Notes: a model not told the origin generated them from the letters alone. A stretch of DNA of 64,000 nt from Calditrichia bacterium (GCA_020635015.1 JACKAP010000001.1:558001-622000), one strand, 5' to 3'; positions 1-9,015 are shown, counted from the stretch's first letter. Made by a program: numbers and translations.

Positions 1-1086
1 CAGTTCCTCCGGCAGTGGCAGCACCCCATGATCGCTGCCCAGAGCGATCAGGTAATTCTCCGCCCCGATCCGCGCATCGAGAAAATCGAAGAAATCGCCC
101 AGGTATTCATCCAGGCGCAGGAAATAATCCATACTCTCCTGGCTCATCGGCCCGTAATCGTGCCCGATGGCATCGCAGGCGGAAGCGCCCAGGAAGAGCA
201 GGTCCGGCACATCGTCGCTGCCCAGCCCGGTCTGTTCCACCAGGGTTTTGGCAAATGCCAGCATCAACTGCTCGTGGAAGGGGGAGGTGGTCAGTTTATC
301 GTAATATTTTTTGTCCGGCGCGGCGGAACCGGCTTTAAACGAATGGGGGAAGAAGGTGCTGTCGCCGCCCGCTTCGCCGGGAAAAGTATCCTCCCGGGCC
401 AGGAAATAAGTCTCCTCACCCTTCAGCTTTTGCCAACCGGCATCGAAATAGGAATCGACCTGGCGGGATCGGTTAAAGGCATTCACCCACTCAGGAATGG
501 TGTCGCCGTAGAACTTGGAGGTGATGATATTGCCGCTGGCGTTGTCGCTGTCGAACCAATAGGCGCCATCGGCCTTCATCCCGGTGGAGAGGATGGAGGC
601 GCGGTCTTTCTTGGCCACCCCATACACTTTGCTTTCGGGCGATTGGGTCTTGAGCCAGTCGCCCAGGGTCGAGGTCAGCAGGTTTTGGGCGGAACGCCCT
701 TTCGACGGTTTCAATTGGGGAAAGCCAATCAGCGCCGCGCTGGTGTCCTCGCAGCAGTAGACATTACGCCCCAGTTTCTTGTCGTACCAGTCGTTATTCA
801 CGATTCCGTTGTGGGCCGGGAAGGCGCCGGTGGCAATGGTGGCATGCCCGGCCCCGGTGACGGTATAGGCATGCTCATGATGGGCATTGGTATAAATTGC
901 CGCATTTTTCGCAATCCGGGCAAATCCATGCCGGAAGATCCCGCTGAAGCGGGTGAGGTGATCGGCGCGCATCTGATCGACCACCAGCATCACTACCAGG
1001 CGGGGAGGTTTTTGCTGCCCGCGACCGGACATCGGCAGCAGAAAAATAAGCGTCAATAAAAGCAGCCATGATCGGCGTTGTTTCAT
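1..1086 (-). CDS. Alkaline phosphatase / type I phosphodiesterase family protein (partial, 3' end outside window)
   Basis: Reading frame open from an ATG at 1086 to the window edge (362 codons), so the C-terminus is missing. It starts with a signal peptide (residues 1-24, hydrophobic LLLLTLIFLLP) and is probably exported to the periplasm. The metal-site motif VVDQMRADH lies at about residues 35-43. TVTGAGHATIATG follows, where Thr77 aligns with the nucleophile of PafA/NPP-type enzymes, then DAIGHDYGP near 310 and SDHG at 351-354. This order of Asp, Thr, Asp/His and Asp-His is that of the phosphodiesterase/nucleotide pyrophosphatase fold (PF01663), closest to PafA-type alkaline phosphatases. 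A phosphomonoesterase role is inferred. No operon partner is visible; the upstream gap of 100 bp separates it from phhB on the same strand. Confidence 0.85.
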   Translation of the reverse strand, partial: MKQRRSWLLLLTLIFLLPMSGRGQQKPPRLVVMLVVDQMRADHLTRFSGIFRHGFARIAKNAAIYTNAHHEHAYTVTGAGHATIATGAFPAHNGIVNNDWYDKKLGRNVYCCEDTSAALIGFPQLKPSKGRSAQNLLTSTLGDWLKTQSPESKVYGVAKKDRASILSTGMKADGAYWFDSDNASGNIITSKFYGDTIPEWVNAFNRSRQVDSYFDAGWQKLKGEETYFLAREDTFPGEAGGDSTFFPHSFKAGSAAPDKKYYDKLTTSPFHEQLMLAFAKTLVEQTGLGSDDVPDLLFLGASACDAIGHDYGPMSQESMDYFLRLDEYLGDFFDFLDARIGAENYLIALGSDHGVLPLPEEL

Positions 1087-1186
1087 GAGTGAATCCTTCT
1101 CATTCATTGGTTACTGATATTTATTTCATTAAGTAAATACATTACAACGGCCGGAACAAGCCAGCATCAGTCGTGCTCATTCGTGG

Positions 1187-1483
1187 CTAAAGCCGTCCCG
1201 CCAGCTGGTTCGCCGCCTTCGCCAAATCGAAATCCCGTTCCGAAATGCCGCCCACATCATGGGTCTGCAGATCAATCACCACCCGGTTATACACATTGAA
1301 CCATTCCGGGTGATGGTTATGCTTCTCGGCCACGATCGCCAGCCGGGTCATGAAACCGAAGGCGGCGATAAAATCGGCAAATTTAAACTCCCGGTGCAGT
1401 TTGCCGTTCACCAGCGACCAGCCCGGCATCTCCTCCAGCCGGCCGCGCACTTCCATTTCACTGAGTTTATGTATTTCGGACAT
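1187..1483 (-). CDS. phhB: 4a-hydroxytetrahydrobiopterin dehydratase (pterin-4a-carbinolamine dehydratase)
   Basis: A 98-residue protein of normal family length. It carries the signature EKHNHHPEWFN (residues 53-63) followed by VVIDLQTHDVGGISERD (about 68-84). His55, His58 and the later His of THDVGG are the conserved pterin-site residues. The family dehydrates 4a-hydroxytetrahydrobiopterin in the recycling of the aromatic amino acid hydroxylase cofactor; some bacterial homologues act elsewhere in pterin metabolism. No phenylalanine hydroxylase gene is present in the window, so the physiological partner is unknown. The protein is cytosolic with no signal peptide. An AGGAG-like site (seen as tctcc on the plus strand) is not obvious, but AAAAC before the ATG is spaced normally. 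Confidence 0.93.
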   Translation of the reverse strand: MSEIHKLSEMEVRGRLEEMPGWSLVNGKLHREFKFADFIAAFGFMTRLAIVAEKHNHHPEWFNVYNRVVIDLQTHDVGGISERDFDLAKAANQLAGRL

Positions 1484-1857
1484 GTTTTCTCCATCGCTTA
1501 ATGAGACTAAGCAGAGAATATAACGTACATCGCATATAAATGGGAGGGAGAAAAGAAAAGGATGAAGGGGGAAGGGATAAAGGATGAAGGAATAAGGATG
1601 AAGGAATAAGGATGAAGGAATAAGGATAAAGGGGAAAGTAGATTAATATGCGCTCTTTCACGCTATAGCCCTAAATGTAACTTGAACTGTCATTGCGAGG
1701 CGCTTTTTACCGAAGCAATCTCCTGCGTGGCGCACCCATCTGCAGTTACATTGGGAGTGATCTGCCGGAGATTGCCGCGCCGCAAAATACGCGGCTCGCA
1801 ATGACGATACCTTTATCCTTCATCCTTCATCCTTCATCCTTTATCCTTGTATTTTAC
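1484..1857. repeat. Gene-free gap made of heptamer arms around a palindromic element
   Basis: No credible gene. At 1558-1636 a purine-rich tandem array uses units GGATGAA, GGAATAA and GGATAAA (a 14-bp GGATGAAGGAATAA step is repeated three times). At 1811-1849 the complementary TCCTTCA units occur, so the two form inverted arms. Between them, at 1690-1805, is a palindromic element starting TCATTGCGAGG and ending CTCGCAATGA. Related elements occur at 29326-29441 (same orientation) and 57167-57283 (reverse orientation). Confidence 0.8.
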
Positions 1858-2217
1858 TCAAGCAGCCTGCTTGCGGATGCCGTAACGCTGGGTAGCGTAG
1901 CCGACGATTGCGCCGACCAGCGCTCCCGGAAGCATGATTTCCCAGAAGTAGGTGTTGCCGGTGGCGGGATCTTCCATCAGGGCGAAAGGCAGGGTGACCA
2001 GGATTGCCACGATCAACCCGATCAGGATGCCCAGGGGAAGGGAGTTGACCCGCTGGGCAACAAAGCCGATCACAATGCCCGCTACCAGCCCTTTGAAGGT
2101 GGAACTGGCTACGATCAGCACCATCTGCTCGCGCACTTCCGGGGTAAACCAGGCGGTCATCCCATCAAAAAAACCTAACACCGCTCCTAACAAAATTCCC
2201 AACAATGGTTTTGACAT
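1858..2217 (-). CDS. Hypothetical small integral membrane protein
   Basis: A 119-residue protein with about three to four hydrophobic segments: near residues 5-22, 40-58, 62-80 and a Gly/Ala-rich one around 93-110. The segments are rich in Gly and in ILLGA/GIVIG/GILIG patterns typical of small bacterial membrane proteins. An AAGGAGACG ribosome-binding site (complement of 2217-2229) lies just before the ATG and supports this start. I recognise no catalytic motif and cannot assign a family. It is followed after about 70 bp by the sigma/kinase pair on the same strand, but nothing links it to them functionally. Confidence 0.7.
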   Translation of the reverse strand: MSKPLLGILLGAVLGFFDGMTAWFTPEVREQMVLIVASSTFKGLVAGIVIGFVAQRVNSLPLGILIGLIVAILVTLPFALMEDPATGNTYFWEIMLPGALVGAIVGYATQRYGIRKQAA

Positions 2218-2287
2218 TTGCGTCTCCTTAAAAATAGTGAATATGAATCAACCTTTGTACTTCTTTTAAACGAAATTCTGCCATTCT

Positions 2288-3337
2288 TTAAGGGCGGAAG
2301 AAAAAAATCATCAGCAGGCGAATGATCAGGTAGGTCAGGACCAGGCCGGCGAGGAAACGGTACTTGAACAGGAAGCGCCGGGCGATCTCCAGGAGATTTT
2401 CGCGATAAGCAGAGACGGCGCGGCCGTCGAGGAATGCTTCGATGTCGGCGATCAGCGCCGTCACCGTATCATAGCGCGCGGAGTTGTCCCAGGCCATCGC
2501 CCGGGTACAGATGGCGCGCAGCGGGCGGGAGAGCGGGCGATCTTCCGCCCGCGCGGCTGCCAGATCCCAGGCCAGCTGCTTGGTAAATGCCGGCTCCGCT
2601 TCCGGGAGCGGAGGGTTTTTCCGGCAGAGCAAAAAAAAGAGGATCGCGCCGAGGGCATAAACATCACTGCGGGCGTCGACCGCCTCCACTTGACCGCGAG
2701 CCTGTTCAGGCGCCATGAAGGCCGGGGTGCCTAACACCGTGCCGCTGCGGGTTTGCGGGCCGGAAGAAAAATCATCGCTCGCCACTCCCTCGCCGCCTGC
2801 GGCCTTCTCATCCGGCGCCTCCTGGAGCTTGGCGATCCCCCAGTCCATCACCAGCACCTCGCCAAATCCCCCCACCATGACGTTCTCCGGCTTAAGATCG
2901 CGGTGGATCACCCCTCGGACATGGGCAAAGGCCACCGCCTGGCAGATTCGCTGGAAAATCCGCAGCCGTTCCGACAGTGGCTCGATGCTTTTGCTATAGC
3001 GTTCGAGGCTGCTGCCCTGCACCCGCTTCATGGTGTAATAGACCCGCCCGTCGGGTAGTTCGCCAACATCGTGCAGCGGCACGATCCCGGGATGTTCCAG
3101 GCGGGCGATGATCCGCGCCTCGCGCAGCATGCGTGCGGTGAGGTCCGGCGGGGGATCGGGAATATTGATCACCTTCAGCGCCACCTCTCGCCGCAGCACG
3201 GTATCCTCCACCAGATAAACGTTCCCCATTCCCCCGCTGCCCAACTTGCGGATCAGGCGGTATTTGCTGTCGCTGAGGTCCGGCAGGTCGGCCACCCGGC
3301 GCAGGCGGCGCAGCAAACCGTCGGAGAGCGGCTTCAT
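2288..3337 (-). CDS. Membrane-anchored serine/threonine protein kinase (PknB-like)
   Basis: 349 residues with a complete Hanks-type kinase domain. The glycine loop is GSGGMGNV (33-40), the ATP lysine K55 sits in VALKV, and the catalytic loop is IHRDLKPEN (144-152). The metal motif is DWG at 165-167 instead of DFG, a variant common in planctomycete and myxobacterial kinases. The activation segment ends in MAPE (208-211). A hydrophobic stretch at about 325-346 near the C-terminus should place the kinase in the cytoplasm as a tail-anchored protein with no external sensor domain. Its ATG overlaps the stop of the upstream ECF sigma gene by 4 bp, so the two are translationally coupled and probably act in one signalling route (inference). 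Confidence 0.93.
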   Translation of the reverse strand: MKPLSDGLLRRLRRVADLPDLSDSKYRLIRKLGSGGMGNVYLVEDTVLRREVALKVINIPDPPPDLTARMLREARIIARLEHPGIVPLHDVGELPDGRVYYTMKRVQGSSLERYSKSIEPLSERLRIFQRICQAVAFAHVRGVIHRDLKPENVMVGGFGEVLVMDWGIAKLQEAPDEKAAGGEGVASDDFSSGPQTRSGTVLGTPAFMAPEQARGQVEAVDARSDVYALGAILFFLLCRKNPPLPEAEPAFTKQLAWDLAAARAEDRPLSRPLRAICTRAMAWDNSARYDTVTALIADIEAFLDGRAVSAYRENLLEIARRFLFKYRFLAGLVLTYLIIRLLMIFFFRP

Positions 3338-4089
3338 TCCGGATCGACTCCCAACACCTCGCGGACTTCGCTGCGGAATTCCTCATCGCTGGCGGTCAGC
3401 TCGCGGAGTATTTCCAGCACCAGGCGGCGAAACTCCCGGCGAACGTAGGCGAGATGGTTGGTGATCTGGGAAACCGGCAGGTCGAATTCGGCCGCCAACT
3501 GGTCATAAGTGATTTTTTCGGCTTCATCTTCGCGCAGGTCGTAGCGCTCGAAGATTCGGTAGTGCTGCATTTTGCCGGCGGTTTCACAGGCTTCCTTTAG
3601 ACGCGCCAGCGCCACTTCGAACAGGCTGCGCAGCGATTCCCGCTCGAAAAAATCTTCCGGCACAGTGCCGGCAGAGAGCTGCAGTTCGCGGATCTCCCCT
3701 TCGGCATTTTCAAAATCCAGCCCCATGATCTGAGCATTGCCGCCGCGTTTGAGTCGTTTGCCGGCCTTATTTTCGTTGGCGATGTAACCGTCGAGGCAAG
3801 TCCGCAGAAAAGTACGGAAACGGGCTTTTGCCGGATCGTAGCCCTGGAAAAATTCCTTTTCCATCGCCTGGGCAAAAAAGCCCTGGGTAAGATCCTTGGC
3901 GTCTTCATTCGATTGATGCCATTTCAGGCGAATATACTTATAGACCGGTTTCCAGTAACCGGCCACCAGCGCCGCATACCCCCGGTTGCGAGTCTCCGCA
4001 TCGCCGCTGCGCGCGGCGATGATTGCCGACCCGCGGGTTTGGGGAAAGCGGCTGCCGGCGCCGCCGATGTGAGTGTCGTCGTGCATCAT
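3334..4089 (-). CDS. ECF-type sigma-70 family RNA polymerase sigma factor (kinase-linked group)
   Basis: 251 residues. Region 2 is recognisable at about residues 42-105 (YWKPVYKYIRLKWHQSNEDAKDLTQGFF, then RFRTFLRTCLDGYIANE). A region 4-like helix-turn-helix lies at about 190-225 (KITYDQLAAEFDLPVSQITNHLAYVRREFRRLV). The N-terminal layout resembles ECF sigma factors found next to Ser/Thr kinases in Planctomycetes, Verrucomicrobia and Acidobacteria. It is followed directly by a Ser/Thr kinase with a 4-bp ATGA overlap, and no anti-sigma gene is seen. A reasonable inference is that kinase phosphorylation controls this sigma factor or that both share a regulon. The ATG at 4089 is taken; an MHDD start one codon later is equally possible. 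Confidence 0.88.
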   Translation of the reverse strand: MMHDDTHIGGAGSRFPQTRGSAIIAARSGDAETRNRGYAALVAGYWKPVYKYIRLKWHQSNEDAKDLTQGFFAQAMEKEFFQGYDPAKARFRTFLRTCLDGYIANENKAGKRLKRGGNAQIMGLDFENAEGEIRELQLSAGTVPEDFFERESLRSLFEVALARLKEACETAGKMQHYRIFERYDLREDEAEKITYDQLAAEFDLPVSQITNHLAYVRREFRRLVLEILRELTASDEEFRSEVREVLGVDPE

Positions 4090-4120
4090 GCACCCTCAAA
4101 TTTCATTACTGTAACTGATA

Positions 4121-4222
4121 GCCACAGAGGCACAGAGATCACAGAGAACGAATTATGCCAATTGAAATTGGCACTAATCACTGATAACTCCCCATCCTCT
4201 GTGCCCTCTGTGTCTCTGTGGC
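4121..4222. repeat. CACAGAG inverted-arm element, locus 1
   Basis: Left arm at 4121-4147 reads GCCACAGAGGCACAGAG with a further CACAGAG block. The right arm at 4197-4222 is its complement, ending CTCTGTGTCTCTGTGGC. The 50-bp centre is AT-rich. It lies between two minus-strand genes, sigma factor and RDD protein, where the RNA would fold into a long imperfect hairpin. Confidence 0.8.
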
Positions 4223-4249
4223 AAATGACAAAGTGTTGATCTTTACGCC

Positions 4250-5023
4250 CTACCGTCCCCGGATCACCACCGTGCCGCTGATCCGGTCATGCACCGTCTG
4301 GCGATTGGGATGCCAGATCGCCTCCAGGAACCCCAGGCCCAATGTCGACAGGCTGGCGCTGTACCCGCCGGCGCGGCCGAAGGCGTCCCACAGGCCGATC
4401 GGCCTGCCGTCCAGGCGCACCACCCTGATGCCGAACAACCATTTGCCGGGGGTGCGGCCTTTCAATATCCAGGTAAAGAACGTGAAATAAAACAAAAACA
4501 CCCCTCCCAGGTTCAAGACAAAATTTAATCCGCCAAAAAATAAATCCGGCATGGCGGTTATCTTTTTCGCCTGGTAGTCGATTTCGCTTTTCTTGTCGCT
4601 GCCAAAATTAATACTGAATAATAAGGTGTAATCATCGAGCAGTGCTTTCAGTTCGGCTTCATCATCACTTTCCAGCGCCCGCTTCAGTTCCGGCGATATC
4701 GCCTGGGGATTTTTACTGGCGAATAAACGTACCACCTCGATTGTGACTTCGGTATAGTCGACGGATTTACCTTGCTCATCCGAAGCTTTGGTAATGGTAT
4801 TGATGACCGTCTGATAAATTGCCGGATAGGCGATATACAGCGCCAGCAAGGTAATGAGCAGCATGATGCTTACAGCGCTGATGAACCAGATGGTCAGATC
4901 GAACAGCAGGGCCGCGCCCCTTCGCTGCGGTGACGCCAGGGCCCGGCCGAGCAATTGCGGATCGATTCGCATCGGCTCGTCGGTGATCTCGGAACGGCGT
5001 TTGAGATAGTCTTTTAAACTCAT
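4250..5023 (-). CDS. RDD family integral membrane protein
   Basis: 257 residues from ATG 5023 (MSLKDYLKRRSEITDEP). An upstream in-frame ATG at 5092 would add a less plausible basic N-terminus. The RDD signature is present: RRGAALLFDLTIW at about residues 34-46 at the head of the first membrane segment. A second membrane pair lies around 165-195 (NFVLNLGGVFLFYFTFFTWIL), followed by KGRTPGKWLFGIRVVRLDG, the conserved second half of RDD domains. The soluble loop between the helices is unusually long (about 90 residues, acidic). RDD proteins are multi-pass proteins; some act as ion antiporters, but no substrate can be assigned here. No operon partner is apparent. Confidence 0.85.
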   Translation of the reverse strand: MSLKDYLKRRSEITDEPMRIDPQLLGRALASPQRRGAALLFDLTIWFISAVSIMLLITLLALYIAYPAIYQTVINTITKASDEQGKSVDYTEVTIEVVRLFASKNPQAISPELKRALESDDEAELKALLDDYTLLFSINFGSDKKSEIDYQAKKITAMPDLFFGGLNFVLNLGGVFLFYFTFFTWILKGRTPGKWLFGIRVVRLDGRPIGLWDAFGRAGGYSASLSTLGLGFLEAIWHPNRQTVHDRISGTVVIRGR

Positions 5024-5180
5024 CGGAGCATAAGTTAGCGATTTCGCCTGAAAAAGCAACTGAGATTTTGACGCACGACCCCGCTGCCGCAACTTTTAAC
5101 CACCGGGAAGCGTCTTTAAACTTTTTTGAGAACGAATTGCAAGTATCGTGAATACTAAGTTTTTTGTAATGATTAGCGCT

Positions 5181-5268
5181 TGGTTGTTGGTCATTGGTCA
5201 TTGGTTATTGGCAAAGAACTGTCTCAACCAACAACCAACAACCAACAACCAACAACCAACAACCAACA
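5181..5268. repeat. ACAACCA heptamer array with complementary left arm
   Basis: At 5225-5268 the unit CAACCAA/ACAACCA repeats about six times. The preceding 5181-5211 holds TTGGTTGTTGGTCATTGG, the complementary heptamer family, so the two halves can pair across about 14 bases. The array ends 20 bp before the ATG of the ankyrin gene. Confidence 0.8.
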
Positions 5269-5287
5269 ATCCCAAACGGAGTTCCTT

Positions 5288-5806
5288 ATGACGATTTCCC
5301 GAAGAACTTTCCTGGCGAGAGGCATTGGCGCTTCCAGCCTGATGTTGTTTTCTCCCTTTCAAATGACGGCGATTGCCGGTCCCCAGGAAGATAAAGCCCC
5401 CCTGGATAGAATGATTGTCGAGGAGTTTGTGCGGGTGGCCCATTCCGATCTTGATAAAGTCAAAGCGATGCTGGAGGAGACGCCGCATCTGCTCAATGCC
5501 GCCTGGGATTGGAAAAAAGGTGATTTCGAGACGGCAATCGGAGCGGCGGGCCACATGGGCCTGAAGGATACCGCCAACTACCTGATCGAAAAAGGGGCGC
5601 GGTTCGATATTTTTGTGCTGACGATGTTAGGGAAAACCGATATTGTAAAATCGCTTCTCGAACTGTATCCCCATTTGCTCCACGCCATCGGCCCCCACGG
5701 CTTTACCCTCCTGCATCACGCCAAACAGGGCGGCGATGATGCCGGAGAACTGCAGGAATATCTTTTGTCAAAAGGGCTTACCGAGACATTTATTAAAACG
5801 TTCTGA
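5288..5806 (+). CDS. Tat-exported ankyrin-repeat protein
   Basis: 172 residues from ATG 5288, preceded by CGGAG at a good distance. Upstream in-frame starts would run through the ACAACCA repeat and are rejected. The N-terminus MTISRRTFLARGIG is a twin-arginine signal (SRRTFL), followed by a hydrophobic stretch and a likely AxA cleavage near residue 29. The mature part contains about three ankyrin-like helix pairs, for example DLDKVKAMLEETPHLLNAAW, ETAIGAAGHMGLKDTANYLIEKGA and GFTLLHHAKQGGDDAGELQEYLLSKG. Such proteins mediate protein-protein contacts; no partner is evident. It stands alone, divergent from the RDD gene, and should be periplasmic. Confidence 0.85.
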   Translation: MTISRRTFLARGIGASSLMLFSPFQMTAIAGPQEDKAPLDRMIVEEFVRVAHSDLDKVKAMLEETPHLLNAAWDWKKGDFETAIGAAGHMGLKDTANYLIEKGARFDIFVLTMLGKTDIVKSLLELYPHLLHAIGPHGFTLLHHAKQGGDDAGELQEYLLSKGLTETFIKTF

Positions 5807-6211
5807 GGTGACAGAAAGCAATCTCTTAAGGATTGATTAAAGAATAACCTATTAGAAATATGGGTAGAAGGGTGAATGGGTAAATGGGTTTATGATCAAT
5901 GTGAACAGTATCAGTTTCAGTTACTCCATACACTCATATACTCACCTACCCATATACAGTTTTTTTAGTTTACAATTGTCGGTTATTTGTTCTCTGTGAT
6001 CTCTGTGGCTCCGTGGCAAAAAATGTTTACTTGTTGGTACCTCCCCCCTGTTCATAACCGCACACATCCTGTCTGCCTCCGGACAGTTCGGCCGTTTATT
6101 ACCGCACGGCCTTCCCTTCAACTGCTTTAAAATCAACAGATTATTCTTTTTGGTACGCTTGTTGAAGCTTTATAACCGAACAAACAGGCATTCAAAGACA
6201 GGAATCATATC
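5807..6211. repeat. Gene-free gap with TGGGTGAA arms and a CACAGAG half-element
   Basis: No gene seen. At 5861-5893 there are TGGGTAGA/GGGTGAAT/GGGTAAAT units, and at 5925-5957 the complementary ACTCATAT/CTACCCATA units, which makes an inverted pair. A single CACAGAG-type arm in right-hand orientation (TCTCTGTGGCTCCGTGGC) is at about 5992-6019 without a left partner. The last 80 bp before the permease gene are AT-rich and may hold its promoter. Confidence 0.6.
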
Positions 6212-8629
6212 ATGTTTCTCAACCATCTCAAAATCGCCTTTCGCGCCTTAGGCCGGGGCAAGATCTATACGATACTGAACATCACCGGGCTGGCGCTGGG
6301 GCTGGCCTGTTTCGGCTTTATCAGCGCCTGGGTGTTGAATGAACTCAGCTACGACCGCTTTCATGAAAAGCATGACCGCATCTACCGGTTAACCGGGGAG
6401 GTAAAAACCGATTCGGAAACTTTTGATCATGCGGTCACCAGTCCCCCGATGGCCGCTGCGCTGCAGCAGGATTTTCCGGAAGTGGAGAACGCCGTTCGCC
6501 TGGACAAGAACGATTGCATCGTACGGCGCGGCGACAAACAATTTCTGGAAGACGGGGTGCTGTTCACCGACCCGAGCTTTTTTGAGATATTCAGCTACCG
6601 CCTCACCCGGGGAAATGCCGCCACTGCCCTGAATGATCCTTATAGCCTGGTACTCACCGAAAGCATGGCCCGTAAATATTTTGGGGACGAGAATCCCCTG
6701 GGACAACAGATGACCTTGTTCGTGTACGATCCCGGCGGCCAGGGCGCGCCGTATACCGTCACCGGCGTACTGCCCGATCCCCCGCAAAACGCCCATTTTA
6801 CGTTCAACTTTTTAGGCTCGTTCAACACCATGTATGCCGCAATGCCCGAAGCGGCCACCTCGGAATGGCTGTGGTTCTGGAACGGTTATTACACCTACCT
6901 GCTCCTCAAGCCAGGCACCGATCCGGCGCAACTGCAACAGAAGCTGCCGGCATTTGCCGATCGCTACCTGGGCGAGAAAATGCGCGAACTTAATATGTTC
7001 TACAAATTCTCTCTTCAGCCCATCAGCGCCATTCACCTTCACTCCGATCTGCGCTACGAGATTCAGGCAACTGGCAGCATCGACGCCGTCTACATTTTTG
7101 CTACCGTCGGCCTGTTCATCCTGCTGATCGCCTGCATCAATTATATGAACCTCGCCACCGCCCGCTCCCTGGGGCGCGCCAGGGAGGTCGGGGTTAAAAA
7201 GGTGGTCGGCGCCCGTGCCGGCCAGCTGATCCGGCAGTTTTTGATCGAATCCACCTTGATCGCTTTCCTGGCTCTGGTCATCTCTTGGCTGCTGATGGAG
7301 CTGGGCCAGCCATTCATGGCACAGCTGACCGGCAAGCAGGCCGGCTTCATCTTTTCCCCGCAGTTACTCCTGCTGATGGTGCTCGTGACCCTGCTCGCCG
7401 GCCTGTTCGCCGGCTGCTACCCGGCATTTTTCATCGCCGCCTTTAAACCGGTAGAGGTGCTTAAGGGGGCGTTTAAATCGACCGCCGCCGGCATTTCCCT
7501 GCGCCAGGCGCTGGTGGTGTTTCAGTTCGTGATTGCCACCGTCCTGCTCGCCGGCATGGGCGTGATCAATGCCCAGATGGATTTCATCCGCAGCAAGGAT
7601 CTGGGATTCAAACGAGATGCCCTGGTGACGCTGGACGTCAACGGCTATGCCGAGGTGCAGCGGGGCATGGAAGCATTCCGCAACGACCTGCTGGCCAACA
7701 GTACCGTTGAAGGGGTCACCACCTCCCGGGGGTTGATCGTCAACGGCCTGAGTAACGGCCACATCGAGACCGTTGACAACGCCGGCGCAGCCATTTCCAG
7801 CAGCATGTACCGCCTGGAGGTGGGGCTGGAATATCTTTCCGTGTATGGTATCAACCTCGTGGCGGGGCGCGATTTTGATCCTGCCATTCCCACCGATACC
7901 GCTGAGGCCTTCATCGTCAACCGGGCGGCGGTCGAGATGCTGGGTTGGGGTGATCCGGCGCAAGCAATCGGCAAACCCTTCAAGCGCGGGAATATGAGCG
8001 GCCGGGTGATCGGAGTGGCGCGCGATTTTCATTTCGCATCACTACATAAGCCGGTCGAGCCGGTGTCCATCTCGCTCACCTCGCCCCGGCGGTTCTCCAG
8101 GATCACCCTGCGCATCCGCAGCGAACGTCTGGCGGAGACCCTGACGTTCATCCGCCAGACCTGGCAGACGCATTTCCCGGAAGCGCTTTACCAGTTAAAC
8201 TTCATGAACGACCGGCTCAACCAGCAATACCGGCAGGAGCAGCAGTTCCGGGATATTTTCCAAATGTTTGTGGTTATCTCGCTGATCATCGCCGGGCTGG
8301 GGCTGTTTGGCCTGGCCTCCTACGCCGTCACCCAGCGGGTGAAGGAAATCGGCATCCGCAAGGTGCTGGGAGCCCCGGTCTCGCGGATTATCCTGCTGGT
8401 TTCCCGGGATTTCCTGAAGCTGGTGATCCTGGCCTGCATCATCGCCTGCCCCCTGGCCTATTGGATCATGAATCGCTGGCTGCAGGATTTCGCCTACCGG
8501 GCGGAGATCGGGCCGGGAGTGTTCCTCCTGGCTGCAGCGGCGGCCATTGTTGTGGCGGCATTGACGATCAGCTACCAATCGATCCGGGCGGCGCTGGCCG
8601 ATCCGGTGAAAGCGTTACGGAGCGAATAG
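6212..8629 (+). CDS. ABC transporter permease, MacB/FtsX type, paralogue 1
   Basis: 805 residues with the duplicated MacB_PCD-FtsX layout. First membrane helix lies near residues 20-42, a periplasmic core at about 50-270, and an FtsX domain at about 285-410 (LFILLIACINYMNLATARS, then REVGVKKVVGA). A linking helix is near 430, a second periplasmic core at about 460-680, and a C-terminal FtsX domain at about 685-800 with VKEIGIRKVLGAPVSRI. The end ADPVKALRSE is typical. Such permeases use a MacB-like ATPase to drive export or mechanotransmission, but none is encoded nearby. It is the first of four related genes in one direction, each separated by intergenic repeats, so they may be separate transcription units. 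The substrate is unknown. Confidence 0.88.
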   Translation: MFLNHLKIAFRALGRGKIYTILNITGLALGLACFGFISAWVLNELSYDRFHEKHDRIYRLTGEVKTDSETFDHAVTSPPMAAALQQDFPEVENAVRLDKNDCIVRRGDKQFLEDGVLFTDPSFFEIFSYRLTRGNAATALNDPYSLVLTESMARKYFGDENPLGQQMTLFVYDPGGQGAPYTVTGVLPDPPQNAHFTFNFLGSFNTMYAAMPEAATSEWLWFWNGYYTYLLLKPGTDPAQLQQKLPAFADRYLGEKMRELNMFYKFSLQPISAIHLHSDLRYEIQATGSIDAVYIFATVGLFILLIACINYMNLATARSLGRAREVGVKKVVGARAGQLIRQFLIESTLIAFLALVISWLLMELGQPFMAQLTGKQAGFIFSPQLLLLMVLVTLLAGLFAGCYPAFFIAAFKPVEVLKGAFKSTAAGISLRQALVVFQFVIATVLLAGMGVINAQMDFIRSKDLGFKRDALVTLDVNGYAEVQRGMEAFRNDLLANSTVEGVTTSRGLIVNGLSNGHIETVDNAGAAISSSMYRLEVGLEYLSVYGINLVAGRDFDPAIPTDTAEAFIVNRAAVEMLGWGDPAQAIGKPFKRGNMSGRVIGVARDFHFASLHKPVEPVSISLTSPRRFSRITLRIRSERLAETLTFIRQTWQTHFPEALYQLNFMNDRLNQQYRQEQQFRDIFQMFVVISLIIAGLGLFGLASYAVTQRVKEIGIRKVLGAPVSRIILLVSRDFLKLVILACIIACPLAYWIMNRWLQDFAYRAEIGPGVFLLAAAAAIVVAALTISYQSIRAALADPVKALRSE

Positions 8630-9015
8630 TTTGTTACAATTGAAAAAACTACAGCCACAGAGACACAGAGTTCACAGAGAACTGACAACTGACAACTATA
8701 GGTAGGGTGAATTAGTTGGAGAAAGATAGTTTATCCACTCAAAATGGTATAAGTCATTGGGTCGCATAAACAGCACTTATCAACCCCTCTAAATCTCCCC
8801 TTACCAAGGGGAGACTTGAAAGTTTCCCCCCTTGGTAAGGGGGGACGGAAGGGGGGTAAAAATACCAATTATTATATGCCGTTACGAATTCGATTTTAAG
8901 CTGAATATCTTCATAAACCAATTCATAGGTCAATAAAATCTCTGTGCGCTCTGTGTCTCTGTGGCAAAAAATCAGTATGTGATTATTCAATGTACCGCGA
9001 TTTTAAGGAGAAATC
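8630..9015. repeat. Gene-free gap: CACAGAG arms enclosing a CCTTACCAAGG palindrome
   Basis: Left CACAGAG arm at 8653-8680 (GCCACAGAGACACAGAG) and right arm at about 8939-8967 (complement), 250 bp apart. Two CTGACAA units at 8684-8697 follow the left arm. Between the arms, 8781-8859 carries CCCCTTACCAAGGGG and then CCCCCTTGGTAAGGGGG, the same core as the larger inverted repeat at 29165-29311. AAGGAG at 9007-9012 is the ribosome site of the next gene. Confidence 0.75.

Noticed and set aside
28..1059. Plus-strand open frame of 343 codons
   Set aside because: Antisense to the phosphatase gene, which has a signal peptide and all family motifs. GC-rich codon use opens shadow frames on the opposite strand.
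2288..3337. Kinase judged inactive because DFG is DWG
   Set aside because: The metal Asp is retained, and DWG is common in active kinases of planctomycetes and myxobacteria.
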